Positions 24,997 through 34,273 of a stretch of 34,273 nucleotides of DNA are shown here, piece by piece. Made by a program: the position numbers and the translations under genes. Under the pieces are notes generated by a model. That model was not told the DNA's origin, ran no database searches, and saw nothing but the letters and a program-made list of their open reading frames with translations. Position 1 is the first letter of the stretch, and each line of letters opens with the position of its first letter. The DNA is from Prevotellaceae bacterium (lineage in GTDB: Bacteria > Bacteroidota > Bacteroidia > Bacteroidales > Bacteroidaceae): positions 1 through 34,273 of the forward strand of contig JAISGR010000027.1 in NCBI GenBank assembly GCA_031262995.1. Reading direction: 5' to 3'.

Positions 24997-26664
24997 CTAG
25001 CCCGGGCGGTAGGAGTAGTGGCTGTTCAGCAGGTTATTGAAGCGGGCATAGACGGAGAGTGCGTTGGTGATTTGGTAACTGCCGCTCACGTAGAGGTTGC
25101 TCACGGCATTGTAGGCGTTGGCATCATTGCGGCTGATGTGGTGATAGCCGGCAGTGAGCAGCAGTGCGGGAACGGGGCGCACGTCGGCACGGACATTCGC
25201 TTCGAGGAGGGGCTTGAAGGAGAGCAGGTACGACCGGTCGGTTGCCGCTTCTTCTCCGCCGGTCAGCTTCCAGTTGCGGTAAACGGCATCGGCAGTCAGG
25301 GTGAACAGCTCCTTGTAGGCATAGCGCAACTCGCCGCCCGCATAGAGGTTGCGGGTATCGGCTTGTGCAAGCCCTGTCCGAAGGGTATAGCCGGGCAGCT
25401 CCGCCGTGCCGGTGTAATAGCCATCGGAAATGTTTGTGTACTCCTTCTGCAACAGGATGTCCTGATACCATGCCTGCATGCCGAGATAGAGGTTGAACCA
25501 GAGTCCGTCGGTCGGGGTTGCCTTGAAGCCGACGGCAGCATTGATGCGTTCGTAGCTGTAGCCCGGCATTTGGTGTGCGTCGGCAACGGCGGAGAGCGTT
25601 GTGTTGCCGTACAAACTGAGGTGTTCCAACCGCCGGAGGTCGTTGAGCACCCGTCCGCCTTTTGCCTGTGCATAGAGCAGCGCGCCTTTTGCCACGCTGT
25701 AGGTTGCCGTGACATCGGGAGCCGGATTGAATCCCCGTCCTCCGCCCGACGAGAAGTCGGTGTGCAGTCCCAGCCGGATGCGCCACGCCCGGTTCCCGAA
25801 CTGATAGTAAGGCGTCAGGTCGACCACCTGCCGGTTGTCGAGGGAGGTGGTGATCAGCTTGACTTCCGCGTCGACTCCCACGCACTGCTCCGGAGAGAGG
25901 CGCACGGACATGCCGCCGCTGAACAGCCAGTTGTGTTCGTTGATGATGTCGGCATCCTGGCGTTTATACGAGGCAAAAGTGACTCCGGCGTGATAGCTGA
26001 TGCGGGGATTGTCGCCGGTGGAGCGCAGTTCGAGATGCACATCGTTGGAGGTCAACCGGCTGCGTGCCGACTGCGGATATGACAGGTAGTTGAAGTTATG
26101 CAGGTCGTAGTTGCCCCCCAGCGTCAGTGTCAGTTTGGGGAACAGGTGTGTATAGTCGGCATCGGCATGGGTGTGATAGCGGTAGGCGCCCCACGTATCG
26201 CGCTGCATGACTTGCCGGACATCGGCGTCGTCTATCTTCAGGTTGCCGTTCATGCCGTCCAATTGGATACGGGCGGTGAGGCGGTCGTTCTTGCCCGGCG
26301 AGAGCCAGTCCAGGGCAGCTGCGGCATCGAGATTGCCGTTGTTGCCATAACCCAGTCGGACAAATCCCAGCCCGGCACGTTTCCACGCCTCCGGCATCGT
26401 GTAGACAGGCATGATGCCTGCCGGTACGTTGTCGGCGGGTTGTGCCTGTATGTCATATTCCGCCTGCTGCTTGACGGCAGTCGGCGGCAGCACCCGGGGC
26501 ACGGCATTTACCTTGACGGCGTCCGAGATGGTGGGGTTGTACTCCTGCTCCACCACCACCGTGCGGTTGAGGGTCGAGTCCCGGACTTGCGATTGTGCCC
26601 GGGCGCCTGTGGTCGACAAGGTGAGTGTTACACCTATTATTATATGTAGTCGTTTCATAACCAT
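24997..26664 (-). CDS. TonB-dependent-receptor-like outer membrane beta-barrel
   Basis: Signal peptide, RTVVVEQEYNPTISDAVKVNAVPRVLPP N-terminus, repeated barrel strands, C-terminal ...SVYARFNNLLNSHYSYRPG. Confidence 0.75.
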   Translation of the reverse strand: MVMKRLHIIIGVTLTLSTTGARAQSQVRDSTLNRTVVVEQEYNPTISDAVKVNAVPRVLPPTAVKQQAEYDIQAQPADNVPAGIMPVYTMPEAWKRAGLGFVRLGYGNNGNLDAAAALDWLSPGKNDRLTARIQLDGMNGNLKIDDADVRQVMQRDTWGAYRYHTHADADYTHLFPKLTLTLGGNYDLHNFNYLSYPQSARSRLTSNDVHLELRSTGDNPRISYHAGVTFASYKRQDADIINEHNWLFSGGMSVRLSPEQCVGVDAEVKLITTSLDNRQVVDLTPYYQFGNRAWRIRLGLHTDFSSGGGRGFNPAPDVTATYSVAKGALLYAQAKGGRVLNDLRRLEHLSLYGNTTLSAVADAHQMPGYSYERINAAVGFKATPTDGLWFNLYLGMQAWYQDILLQKEYTNISDGYYTGTAELPGYTLRTGLAQADTRNLYAGGELRYAYKELFTLTADAVYRNWKLTGGEEAATDRSYLLSFKPLLEANVRADVRPVPALLLTAGYHHISRNDANAYNAVSNLYVSGSYQITNALSVYARFNNLLNSHYSYRPG

Positions 26665-26669
26665 TCTGC

Positions 26670-29486
26670 TTAATTGTTCTCTACGGGTTTTACACTTTGA
26701 TGGCTGCCGAGCTTCTCCAACCGTTGTCGAATCATGCCGGCGATATCGTCGTCCGCCTTGTAGTTTTGTTGCAGACTGAGCAGGTATTGGCGGGCATCCA
26801 GCTTTTTGTCCATGGCGACATAGACATCCGACAGCAAGACGAAGCTTCGCGCCAGCCAGTAGGCGTGCGGGGTGCTGCGGTCGATAAAGTCGAGTATCTC
26901 CTTCTCGGCGGCGGCATAGTCACCCTTGTTGTAGAGTTGTTGTGCCACGAGGTATTTGGCTTCGGCGCCGTACAGGGTTCGGGTGTCCCGGGCGAGCACT
27001 TGCAGGTCGGTCATGGCTTGCGGGTCGTCATGCCTATTGAGGCAAGCTTTGGCTCGGCGGTAGCGTGCTTCGTTCACCAGCTCGGGCGACAGTTTGGCAT
27101 CGGCAAGCAGGGCGGTAGCGGCATGGATGGTTTCGTCATCGCGGTGCAGCAGTACGGCACAGCGCAGCACTCCGGTGGCAGCGATGCGTCGTCGTTCGGC
27201 TTGGGAGGTTCGGCTTTGCAGCGTTTGGTAGTCGGTCAGTGCGGTGTCATACTCTTTTCGGTCGAACCGTATCTGTGCCCGTATCATCAGCGCCTCTTCG
27301 GAGAAGGAGCCGTTGGGATAGGCATCCAAGTACCGGGAGAAGCTGTTTTCGGCTTGAGGGATGTCTCCCTTCTGATAGACCTTTTCGGCAGCGAGATAGG
27401 TCAGCGTGTCCTGTTCGCCGGCATTCATCCGGTCGGCGCCCGGCAAGGTGTTGGCAAGCGCCGCATACTCGTCGATGCGATTGGCATCGACATAGATGGA
27501 TTTCAGGTCGCGCAACGCCAGCCGTGCTTCGTCGCTTCCCGGGTAGCGGTTGGCTACTTGCTTGTACGCCTCGATGGCATGGTTGTAGTCTCCGCCCTGA
27601 TAGTAGAGCAGTCCGATTTCGACGGCAGCCTTGCGACTGATGGGGTTTTCGGGGTATTTGTTGAGCAAGTTGCGGAACACGTTGATGGCTTGTGCGTTGT
27701 TGCCGTTTTGCACATACGAGCGTCCCTTCTCGTACTCCGCATTGACCAGGTAGGGCGATTCGGGATAGCGGTTCGACAGCCGGTCAAGCAGCTGCACCTT
27801 ACCGGTATAATCTTTTTGTAAGCCTGCGATGAGCGCCAGCTGGTAGAGCGAGTAGTCGGTGTCGGCGCGGGTATAGTATTGCCGGGCTTCCTCGAAGCGG
27901 CGATAGTTCATGTAGCAGTCGCCGATGCGGTTGCAGGCATCAGCCTGTACGGCGGGGTTCCGACCGTTGTCCGATTGGGCGAACCGCAGGAAAGCAGCTT
28001 GCGCCGCCGGATAATCCTTCTTGTGGAAGTTGATATACCCTAAGTTGTAGAACGCCAGTGTATAGGTATCGCTGTTGCGGTCGGGGGTGAGCGACAAGTA
28101 TTCGTTGAAGTTGCCGGCAGCTTCGGTCATCCGTCCCAACCGATAGTACGATTCACCCCGCCAGTACAGGGCATCGGCTTTGGTTTGCAGGTTGTATTGT
28201 CCCAGCGCCACCGACCGGTCGAAGTAGCTGATTGCCTGTTCGAACTGCGCATTGGTCACTGCCTGCGTGCCGAGCTGGAAGAGTATCTTCTGCTTGGCTT
28301 CCAGGATGGCAGCGCCCGGACGGGCAATGCGGGCAATGGATTGCAGGGCGGCTTCGTAGCTGCGGGTATTCATGTACACTTCGACGAGATAGTCGCTCAC
28401 GCGGTCGGCATAGCGCGATTGCGGGAAGTCGTTCAGGAACTTCTCGAACACCGTCACCGATTCGCCGAACGCCGAATAGGCGGTTTCGTGGATGCAGAGC
28501 GCATAGTTGTAGGCAGCCTGCTCCTTCACGGCAAGGTCGGCATCCGAGGCGGCAGCCTGCTCGAACGCCATGCGTGCCCGTGTCTTGTCCGACAGTTGCA
28601 GGTAAGCCAGACCGATGTGCAGGTAGGCGTTCTGCGTCAGGGCATCGTTGCCGCCCAGCGTGACCTCGCCCAGCGTCTCCACGGCGCGGGTATAGACGTT
28701 ACAGTGGTAATCGGATACGCCCAGCATGTAGAGCGCATCGCGGCGGGGCGCTTCGGTGGTTAGGGTCGAGAGGTACTTCTCCAGCTCGTTCATGGCTTCG
28801 AGGTACTTGCCGTAGTGGTAGTTCACTTCGCCCAGGATGCGTTGCATCCCGCCAGTATATTCGTTCTCCCCGTAGGCAGACAGGTAGTTTTGTGCCACTA
28901 TCTCCGCCTTGTCGTATTGCTTCTTCAGTAAATAGATTTCGGCAATATAATAAGGTACGACGGCTTTATACTTGGGATGGTCTTGCAGCGACAGGAATCC
29001 GCCTATCAGCGCTTCGTCGTAGCATTGCTGTGTGTAGCGGATGTACGACAGGTTGTAGGTGCAGTCGGCTTCGTAGCGGGGACTCATGCTGCGCAGGGTT
29101 TCGAACCAGATGGCGGCTTGCGTGACGTCGCCTGTTTTCAGGTAACAGGTAGCCAGCCGGTAGGTCATGTCGTCGCGCTCTTCGTTGCCCAGGTTGTTCA
29201 GACTGACGGTGTTGAAGAGTGCCAGCGCCTCGTTGTACCTCTCTTCGCCGAAGCGGACAGCTGCCATCAGCGCGCGGATGCGGTTGGCATGGGGTGTGTC
29301 GGGATGGTTGTCAAGGTAGGCTTGCAACCCGTCAAAGCTTCGCGGGTCTTGCTGTTCGTAAGCGCGTATCACCGCGGCATATCCGGCTTCCATGCGGCTG
29401 TCGGCGGCGGGACTGTTTTGCGCCGCCGCGTTGTACAGCGGCAGGCAGCACAAGAGGATGCATGCCATTCGTATCAATCTATTCAT
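26670..29486 (-). CDS. Large secreted tetratricopeptide-repeat protein
   Basis: 938 aa; signal peptide MNRLIRMACILLCCLPLYNAAAQ; many TPR motifs (e.g. YYQGGDYNHAIEAYKQVANRYPGSDEA). Confidence 0.88.
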   Translation of the reverse strand: MNRLIRMACILLCCLPLYNAAAQNSPAADSRMEAGYAAVIRAYEQQDPRSFDGLQAYLDNHPDTPHANRIRALMAAVRFGEERYNEALALFNTVSLNNLGNEERDDMTYRLATCYLKTGDVTQAAIWFETLRSMSPRYEADCTYNLSYIRYTQQCYDEALIGGFLSLQDHPKYKAVVPYYIAEIYLLKKQYDKAEIVAQNYLSAYGENEYTGGMQRILGEVNYHYGKYLEAMNELEKYLSTLTTEAPRRDALYMLGVSDYHCNVYTRAVETLGEVTLGGNDALTQNAYLHIGLAYLQLSDKTRARMAFEQAAASDADLAVKEQAAYNYALCIHETAYSAFGESVTVFEKFLNDFPQSRYADRVSDYLVEVYMNTRSYEAALQSIARIARPGAAILEAKQKILFQLGTQAVTNAQFEQAISYFDRSVALGQYNLQTKADALYWRGESYYRLGRMTEAAGNFNEYLSLTPDRNSDTYTLAFYNLGYINFHKKDYPAAQAAFLRFAQSDNGRNPAVQADACNRIGDCYMNYRRFEEARQYYTRADTDYSLYQLALIAGLQKDYTGKVQLLDRLSNRYPESPYLVNAEYEKGRSYVQNGNNAQAINVFRNLLNKYPENPISRKAAVEIGLLYYQGGDYNHAIEAYKQVANRYPGSDEARLALRDLKSIYVDANRIDEYAALANTLPGADRMNAGEQDTLTYLAAEKVYQKGDIPQAENSFSRYLDAYPNGSFSEEALMIRAQIRFDRKEYDTALTDYQTLQSRTSQAERRRIAATGVLRCAVLLHRDDETIHAATALLADAKLSPELVNEARYRRAKACLNRHDDPQAMTDLQVLARDTRTLYGAEAKYLVAQQLYNKGDYAAAEKEILDFIDRSTPHAYWLARSFVLLSDVYVAMDKKLDARQYLLSLQQNYKADDDIAGMIRQRLEKLGSHQSVKPVENN

Positions 29487-29493
29487 TGTTGCT

Positions 29494-30063
29494 TCATGAG
29501 GGGTGTTTGGGTGAGGGGGATATATTCAGTGTATTCAACAGCATGCCGATTCCCTTGCGGACAGATGCCAGCCCGAATGCTTCGGGGTTTATCTCGTTCA
29601 GCGGCAGGAAGAAAGTATCGGCAACATCGTCGTGCGCCTGTAGCGAGCGGGTATCGGCGGCAGTGCATCCGAAGAACATGTCGAGGGTATGTACGGTAAA
29701 TCCCGAGTATTCGTAGATATTGGGCAGCGAGAAAAGATATTCGGCGCTGATCAGTTCCAGTCCCGTCTCCTCTTTCACCTCCCGCCGCACCCCCTCTTCG
29801 CCGGTTTCGTACATGTCGATAAACCCGCCGGGGAGGTCGAGCATGCCCTTTGCCGGCTCCTTGGCGCGGCGGCACACCAACAACTCTTGCCGGTCGTTGG
29901 TGATCAGCGCTACGGTAGCTGCCGACGGATTGAAGTAGTACACAAATCCGCAATCGGTACAACGTTTGGATTTCTCGTTGTTAATATTGAAGTGGGAGGA
30001 ACCGCACCGGGGACAGTAACGGAACAGGGTGAGCGGGTGAGACTTACTATCGTTCGAAATCAT
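29494..30063 (-). CDS. NUDIX hydrolase with N-terminal zinc ribbon
   Basis: CPRCGSSHFNINNEKSKRCTDCGFVYY; NUDIX box GGFIDMYETGEEGVRREVKEETGLEL. Start MISNDSKSHP at 30063. Confidence 0.9.
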   Translation of the reverse strand: MISNDSKSHPLTLFRYCPRCGSSHFNINNEKSKRCTDCGFVYYFNPSAATVALITNDRQELLVCRRAKEPAKGMLDLPGGFIDMYETGEEGVRREVKEETGLELISAEYLFSLPNIYEYSGFTVHTLDMFFGCTAADTRSLQAHDDVADTFFLPLNEINPEAFGLASVRKGIGMLLNTLNISPSPKHPS

Positions 30064-30096
30064 AGGCGGATAGATGTTTCTGTTGAGTTGTCGCGA

Positions 30097-30104
30097 CAAA
30101 AGTA
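30097..30104 (-). promoter_or_regulatory. -7 element (TACTTTTG) for the NUDIX gene
   Basis: caaaagta on + strand, ~34 bp upstream of ATG 30063. Confidence 0.5.
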
Positions 30105-30125
30105 GATAAACTATTTTATTCTTCT

Positions 30126-30133
30126 TACCTTTG
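30126..30133 (+). promoter_or_regulatory. -7 element (TACCTTTG) for gpmI, implying a ~170-nt leader
   Basis: TACCTTTG 30126-30133; gpmI ATG at 30310. No clear -33 TTTG seen. Confidence 0.5.
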
Positions 30134-30210
30134 CGCGCTAAAAACAAAAGATTAGTTGTTTCCGTTTATGAGATACTGCCGAACGAACAAATAATCAAAC
30201 GCCAAATAAC

Positions 30211-30259
30211 AATAGGAAATAAAAAATTATCAAGGTGAAATAAATATTTATTTCCTATT
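30211..30259 (+). repeat. 13-bp perfect inverted repeat in the gpmI leader
   Basis: AATAGGAAATAAA 30211-30223 / TTTATTTCCTATT 30247-30259. Overlaps the 16-bp palindrome AAATAAATATTTATTT (30238-30253). Confidence 0.85.
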
Positions 30260-30309
30260 ATTATTCATACTTTCAAAGTGAAATAAATATCATTTAAAAT
30301 AGAATAGCA

Positions 30310-31824
30310 ATGAAGAAGAAAGCCCTGTTAATGATTCTTGATGGTTGGGGATTAGGCGACCACAAGAAAGACGATGTGATTTTCAATACTCCCACTCCGT
30401 ATTGGGACAGTCTGATGCAGACCTATCCCCATTCGCAGTTGCAGGCAAGCGGCGAAAACGTGGGATTGCCCGACGGACAGATGGGCAACTCCGAAGTGGG
30501 ACACCTCAATATCGGTGCCGGACGCGTGGTATACCAGGATTTGGTAAAGATTAACCGTGCCTGTGCCGACAACTCTATCAAGAAGAATCCCGAAATAGTC
30601 AGCGCATTCAGTTATGCCCGCGACCACGGCAAGAACATGCACTTCATGGGATTGACTTCGCACGGCGGCGTGCACAGCTCGCTCGACCATCTCTTCAAAC
30701 TGTGCGAGATTGCCAAGGAATACGGACTGACCAACACCTTTATACACTGCTTCATGGACGGTCGCGACACCGACCCCAAGAGCGGCAAGGGATTCATCGA
30801 AGAGGTGGAGGCACACTGCGCCCAAAGCGCAGGCAGAATTGCCTCCATCATCGGGCGATACTATGCCATGGATCGCGACAAACGGTGGGAACGTGTCAAG
30901 ATAGCCTACGACCTGCTGGTGAACGGCGAGGGCAAAAAGGCTACCGACATGGTGCAAGCCATGCAGGAATCCTACGACGAGGGAGTGACCGACGAGTTTA
31001 TCAAACCCATCGTCAACAGCCACTTCGACGGTACCATCAAGGAAGGCGATGTCGTTATCTTCTTCAACTACCGCAACGACCGTGCCAAGGAGCTGACCAT
31101 CGTACTCACCCAGCAGGAGATGCCCGAAGCCGGCATGCACACCATCCCCGGACTGCAATACTACTGCATGACACCTTACGATGCTTCGTTCAATGGGTTG
31201 CACATCCTCTTCGATAAGGAGAACGTCGACAACACATTGGGAGAATACCTCTCATCCAATGGCTTGAAGCAGCTGCACATTGCCGAAACGGAGAAGTATG
31301 CACATGTCACCTTCTTCTTCAACGGCGGACGCGAGGCTCCCTACGAAGGCGAAGACCGCATCCTCGTTCCCTCGCCCAAGGTGGCAACCTATGATCTCAA
31401 GCCGGAGATGAGCGCCTACGAAGTGAAAGACAAGCTGGTGGCTGCCATCCGCGAGAACAAGTACGACTTCATCGTGGTGAACTATGCCAACGGCGACATG
31501 GTGGGACACACCGGCGTGTACGAAGCCATCGAGAAGGCTGTCGTTGCCGTCAATGCCTGCGTGGAAGCGACGGTAGAGGCTGCCAAGGCAACGGGTTACG
31601 AGGTCATCATCATTGCCGACCACGGCAACGCCGACCATGCCCTGAACGACGACGGTACGCCCAACACCGCCCACTCGCTCAATCCCGTGCCCTGCATCTA
31701 CGTCACGGAGAACAAGTCGGCACACGTTGCCAACGGACGTCTGGCTGACGTGGCTCCTACCATCCTCACCATCATGGGGCTGGCGGTTCCCAAAGAGATG
31801 ACGGGCAAAGTGCTGATCAGCTGA
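30310..31824 (+). CDS. gpmI: 2,3-bisphosphoglycerate-independent phosphoglycerate mutase
   Basis: [70 protein letters not shown]. Confidence 0.96.
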   Translation: MKKKALLMILDGWGLGDHKKDDVIFNTPTPYWDSLMQTYPHSQLQASGENVGLPDGQMGNSEVGHLNIGAGRVVYQDLVKINRACADNSIKKNPEIVSAFSYARDHGKNMHFMGLTSHGGVHSSLDHLFKLCEIAKEYGLTNTFIHCFMDGRDTDPKSGKGFIEEVEAHCAQSAGRIASIIGRYYAMDRDKRWERVKIAYDLLVNGEGKKATDMVQAMQESYDEGVTDEFIKPIVNSHFDGTIKEGDVVIFFNYRNDRAKELTIVLTQQEMPEAGMHTIPGLQYYCMTPYDASFNGLHILFDKENVDNTLGEYLSSNGLKQLHIAETEKYAHVTFFFNGGREAPYEGEDRILVPSPKVATYDLKPEMSAYEVKDKLVAAIRENKYDFIVVNYANGDMVGHTGVYEAIEKAVVAVNACVEATVEAAKATGYEVIIIADHGNADHALNDDGTPNTAHSLNPVPCIYVTENKSAHVANGRLADVAPTILTIMGLAVPKEMTGKVLIS

Positions 31825-31847
31825 CCGACCGTTTCCGCAGGCTGAAT

Positions 31848-32435
31848 ATGATACAAATAGGTGATGTTGTAGTAAGCTTCGACGTACTGAACAAGAAGTT
31901 TGTCTGCAACCTGAACTGTTGCAAAGGCGCGTGCTGCATCGAAGGCGATGCAGGCGCGCCTGTTGATTTGGAGGAGGTAGCGCTGCTCGAAGAGGTGCTG
32001 CCTGTGATATGGAACGAATTGGTGCCCGAGGCACGCGCCGTCATCGAGCGGCAAGGCGTGGTCTATACCGATATAGAGGGCGAACTGGTCACTTCCATCG
32101 TCGACAACCGGGCGTGTGCCTTTGCCGCGTGGGACGCACACGGCTGCTGCTATTGTACCATCGAGCAGGCATACCGTGCGGGCAAGACCTCTTTCTACAA
32201 ACCTGTCTCCTGCCACCTCTATCCGATACGGGTGAAGAACTTCGGCGCCATCAAAGGGGTGAACTACGACAAGTGGGACATCTGCAAGGCTGCCGTCTTG
32301 CTGGGCGAAGCCACGGATGTGCCGGTCTACAAATTTCTCAAGGAACCCCTGATACGCAAGTTCGGCGAAGCGTGGTACAAAGAGCTTGAAGAAGCAACGG
32401 AAGCGCTGAAGCAACAGCGTCCCGACTTATTTTGA
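31848..32435 (+). CDS. DUF3109 family Cys-rich protein
   Basis: FVCNLNCCKGACCIEGDAGAPV...ACAFAAWDAHGCCYCTIEQAYRAGKTSFYKPVSCHLYPIRV. Confidence 0.85.
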   Translation: MIQIGDVVVSFDVLNKKFVCNLNCCKGACCIEGDAGAPVDLEEVALLEEVLPVIWNELVPEARAVIERQGVVYTDIEGELVTSIVDNRACAFAAWDAHGCCYCTIEQAYRAGKTSFYKPVSCHLYPIRVKNFGAIKGVNYDKWDICKAAVLLGEATDVPVYKFLKEPLIRKFGEAWYKELEEATEALKQQRPDLF

Positions 32436-32502
32436 CCGGCTGATTCGACATAACGGTATTATCCGTAATTTTGACGCGATTATCTAATTAAAAACATTGA
32501 GT

Positions 32503-33510
32503 ATGAAAGCACTTTTTATCGGCGGAACCGGAACAATCAGCTCCGACGTGGTTGCCTTGGCGCAACAAAGAGGGTGGGATGTCACCCTGTTGAACAGAGG
32601 TACGAAGCCCGTGCCCGAAGGAATGGACACCATCGTTGTTGATATTCACAACGAAGAGGCGGCGGCAAAAGCCCTCGAGGGCAAGTATTATGACGTAGTG
32701 GCGCAATACACCGCCTTCACGGTTGCCGATGTGGAACGCGACATCCGGCTGTTCAACGGCAAGACCGGACAATACATCTTTATCAGCAGCGCCTCTGCCT
32801 ATCAGAAGCCGCCGACCGACTACCGCATTACCGAAAGCACCCCGCTGGCTAATCCCTATTGGGAGTATTCACGGAACAAAATCGCTGCCGAGGAGGTGCT
32901 GATGGCTGCCGCCCGTGCGACGAACTTCCCCGTAACCATTGTCCGTCCCAGCCACACCTACAACGGAACGCAACCTCCGGTAGCCGTGCACGGAGAGAAC
33001 GGAAGCTGGCAGGTACTGCAACGCATCCTCGCCGGAAAACCGGTGATTATTCCCGGCGACGGTACATCGCTGTGGACGCTGACACATGCTTCCGACTTCG
33101 CCAAAGGCTTTGTGGGGCTGATGGGCAATCCGCATGCCATCTGCCACGCCTTCCACATCACTACCGACGAGCGCATGTCGTGGAATCAGATATACCAGAC
33201 CATCGCCGGCGCGCTCGGTAAACCGCTGCACGCATTGCACGTCGCATCCGACTTCTTAGCCCGACACGGAACCTGTTATGAATTGGAGGGAAATCTGCTG
33301 GGAGACAAGGCAAACACGGTGGTTTTCGATAACTCGAAGGTGAAGCGGTTGGTTCCCGACTTTGTGTGCACCGTCTCCATGGCAGCAGGACTGCGCAAGG
33401 CTGTGCACTACATGCTGTCGCACAAAGAGGCACAAGTACCCGACGAGGCGTTCGACAAGTGGTGCGACCGCATCGTGGAGGCTATGGCTGCGGCAGACAG
33501 GGCGTTTTAG
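32503..33510 (+). CDS. NAD-dependent epimerase/dehydratase (extended SDR) family protein
   Basis: MKALFIGGTGTISSDV Rossmann motif; YSRNKIAAE active-site-like motif. ATG at 32503. Confidence 0.88.
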   Translation: MKALFIGGTGTISSDVVALAQQRGWDVTLLNRGTKPVPEGMDTIVVDIHNEEAAAKALEGKYYDVVAQYTAFTVADVERDIRLFNGKTGQYIFISSASAYQKPPTDYRITESTPLANPYWEYSRNKIAAEEVLMAAARATNFPVTIVRPSHTYNGTQPPVAVHGENGSWQVLQRILAGKPVIIPGDGTSLWTLTHASDFAKGFVGLMGNPHAICHAFHITTDERMSWNQIYQTIAGALGKPLHALHVASDFLARHGTCYELEGNLLGDKANTVVFDNSKVKRLVPDFVCTVSMAAGLRKAVHYMLSHKEAQVPDEAFDKWCDRIVEAMAAADRAF

Positions 33511-34273
33511 CTTCCGACAATCCGATGCGCGTCCCCTCTTCGGGAGCGCCGATGGCGGCTGCCCGGGTGATGACTACTTCGCGCACCCCCGCTTTCAACG
33601 CGTCGAAAGCATTCTCTAACTTGGGAATCATACCCCCCTGCACGGTACCGTCGGTTACGTACCGGCGGAATGCTTCGGGGGTGATACGGGCGATGACGCT
33701 GTTGTCGTCATTCTCGTTGCTGAGCACGCCGCGCTTTTCAAAGCAATAGATAAGCGTCACGTCGAAGCGTGCAGCCAGCGCCTTGGCAGCTTCGCCGGCA
33801 ATGGTGTCGGCGTTCGTGTTCAGCAGGTGCCCGTTGCCGTCGTGTGTCAGCGGAGCGAGCACGGGCACTACACCTTTATAGATAAGGTCGCTCAGCAAGT
33901 CGACATTCACCTGCTCCACATCGCCCACGAAGCCGTAGTCGATGCCCTCTTTGACGGGGCGGCGGTGCGAACGCATCACGTCCATATCGGCGCCGGTCAG
34001 TCCCAGGGCATTGACGCCCCGTGCCTGCAAGCCGGCTACCAGGTTCTTATTCACCAATCCGGCATAGACCATGGTTACTACGCGCAGTGTTTCGGCATCG
34101 GTGATGCGCCGTCCGTTCACCATGCGGCTTTCGATGCCCAGTTCACCTGCCAGCCGGGTAGCCGAACGCCCGCCGCCGTGCACCAGCAGCCGGTGTCCGC
34201 CGATGGCGGCGAAGTCGTCGAGCAGGCAACAGAGGGTCGATTCCTCTTCTACGATTTTGCCGCCCACTTTGAT
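33482..34273 (-). CDS. argB: Acetylglutamate kinase, 5' end truncated by the window edge
   Basis: IKVGGKIVEEE...HRLLVHGGGRSATRLAGELGIESRMVNGRRITDAETL. The frame continues past 34273; the GTG at 34267 is an internal Val. Confidence 0.92.
   Translation of the reverse strand: MKVGGKIVEEESTLCCLLDDFAAIGGHRLLVHGGGRSATRLAGELGIESRMVNGRRITDAETLRVVTMVYAGLVNKNLVAGLQARGVNALGLTGADMDVMRSHRRPVKEGIDYGFVGDVEQVNVDLLSDLIYKGVVPVLAPLTHDGNGHLLNTNADTIAGEAAKALAARFDVTLIYCFEKRGVLSNENDDNSVIARITPEAFRRYVTDGTVQGGMIPKLENAFDALKAGVREVVITRAAAIGAPEEGTRIGLSEAKTPCLPQP

Noticed and set aside
26697-27821. 374-aa + strand ORF opposite the TPR gene, and 398-aa ORF 24886-26082 opposite the TonB-receptor-like gene
   Set aside because: Both are antisense to well supported protein families and lack recognisable domains.
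33482-33510. Convergent overlap of the epimerase and argB 3' ends (also ribD/deacetylase at 9090-9103)
   Set aside because: Short 3' overlaps are common in compact genomes; no sign of special function.

Overview
Chromosomal window that looks like Bacteroides: TTTG-N19/20-TAnnTTTG promoters, tightly packed genes and many conserved Bacteroidales families. Most of it is housekeeping: mdh, tkt-rpiB, gpmI, ribD, prmC-recX and a 5'-truncated argB. Envelope genes include a GT90 plus LPS-kinase fusion, a DUF2723/GT117 membrane protein, a NodB deacetylase, a TonB-receptor-like barrel with a giant TPR partner, and lipoproteins. A visibly AT-richer segment (~2.2-4.7 kb) holds a gutted tyrosine integrase remnant and an S41 peptidase lipoprotein. 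A V4R-domain protein is paired with an apparently soluble histidine kinase. The most unusual signal is intergenic. Three tandem arrays have an exact 23-bp period, each unit a short dyad plus a spacer, but with unrelated dyad sequences: 51-248, 20133-20408 and 20466-20549. A degenerate 22-bp relative lies at 13556-13643. Array 1 is bracketed by a 48-bp inverted repeat whose four mismatches would all be G-U pairs in + strand RNA. Array 2 switches its dyad halfway while keeping the 23-bp register and the spacer, and shows U-A to U.G to C-G changes along its units. These look like structured RNA or dyad-array elements rather than CRISPRs or ordinary terminators. Other leads are an orphan small-RNA candidate (24776-24920), a possible leaderless mRNA (16746-16758), an Rpn-family nuclease with a possible internal C-terminal ORF, and a structured gpmI leader. 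All calls come from reading the sequence; no searches or folding programs were run.
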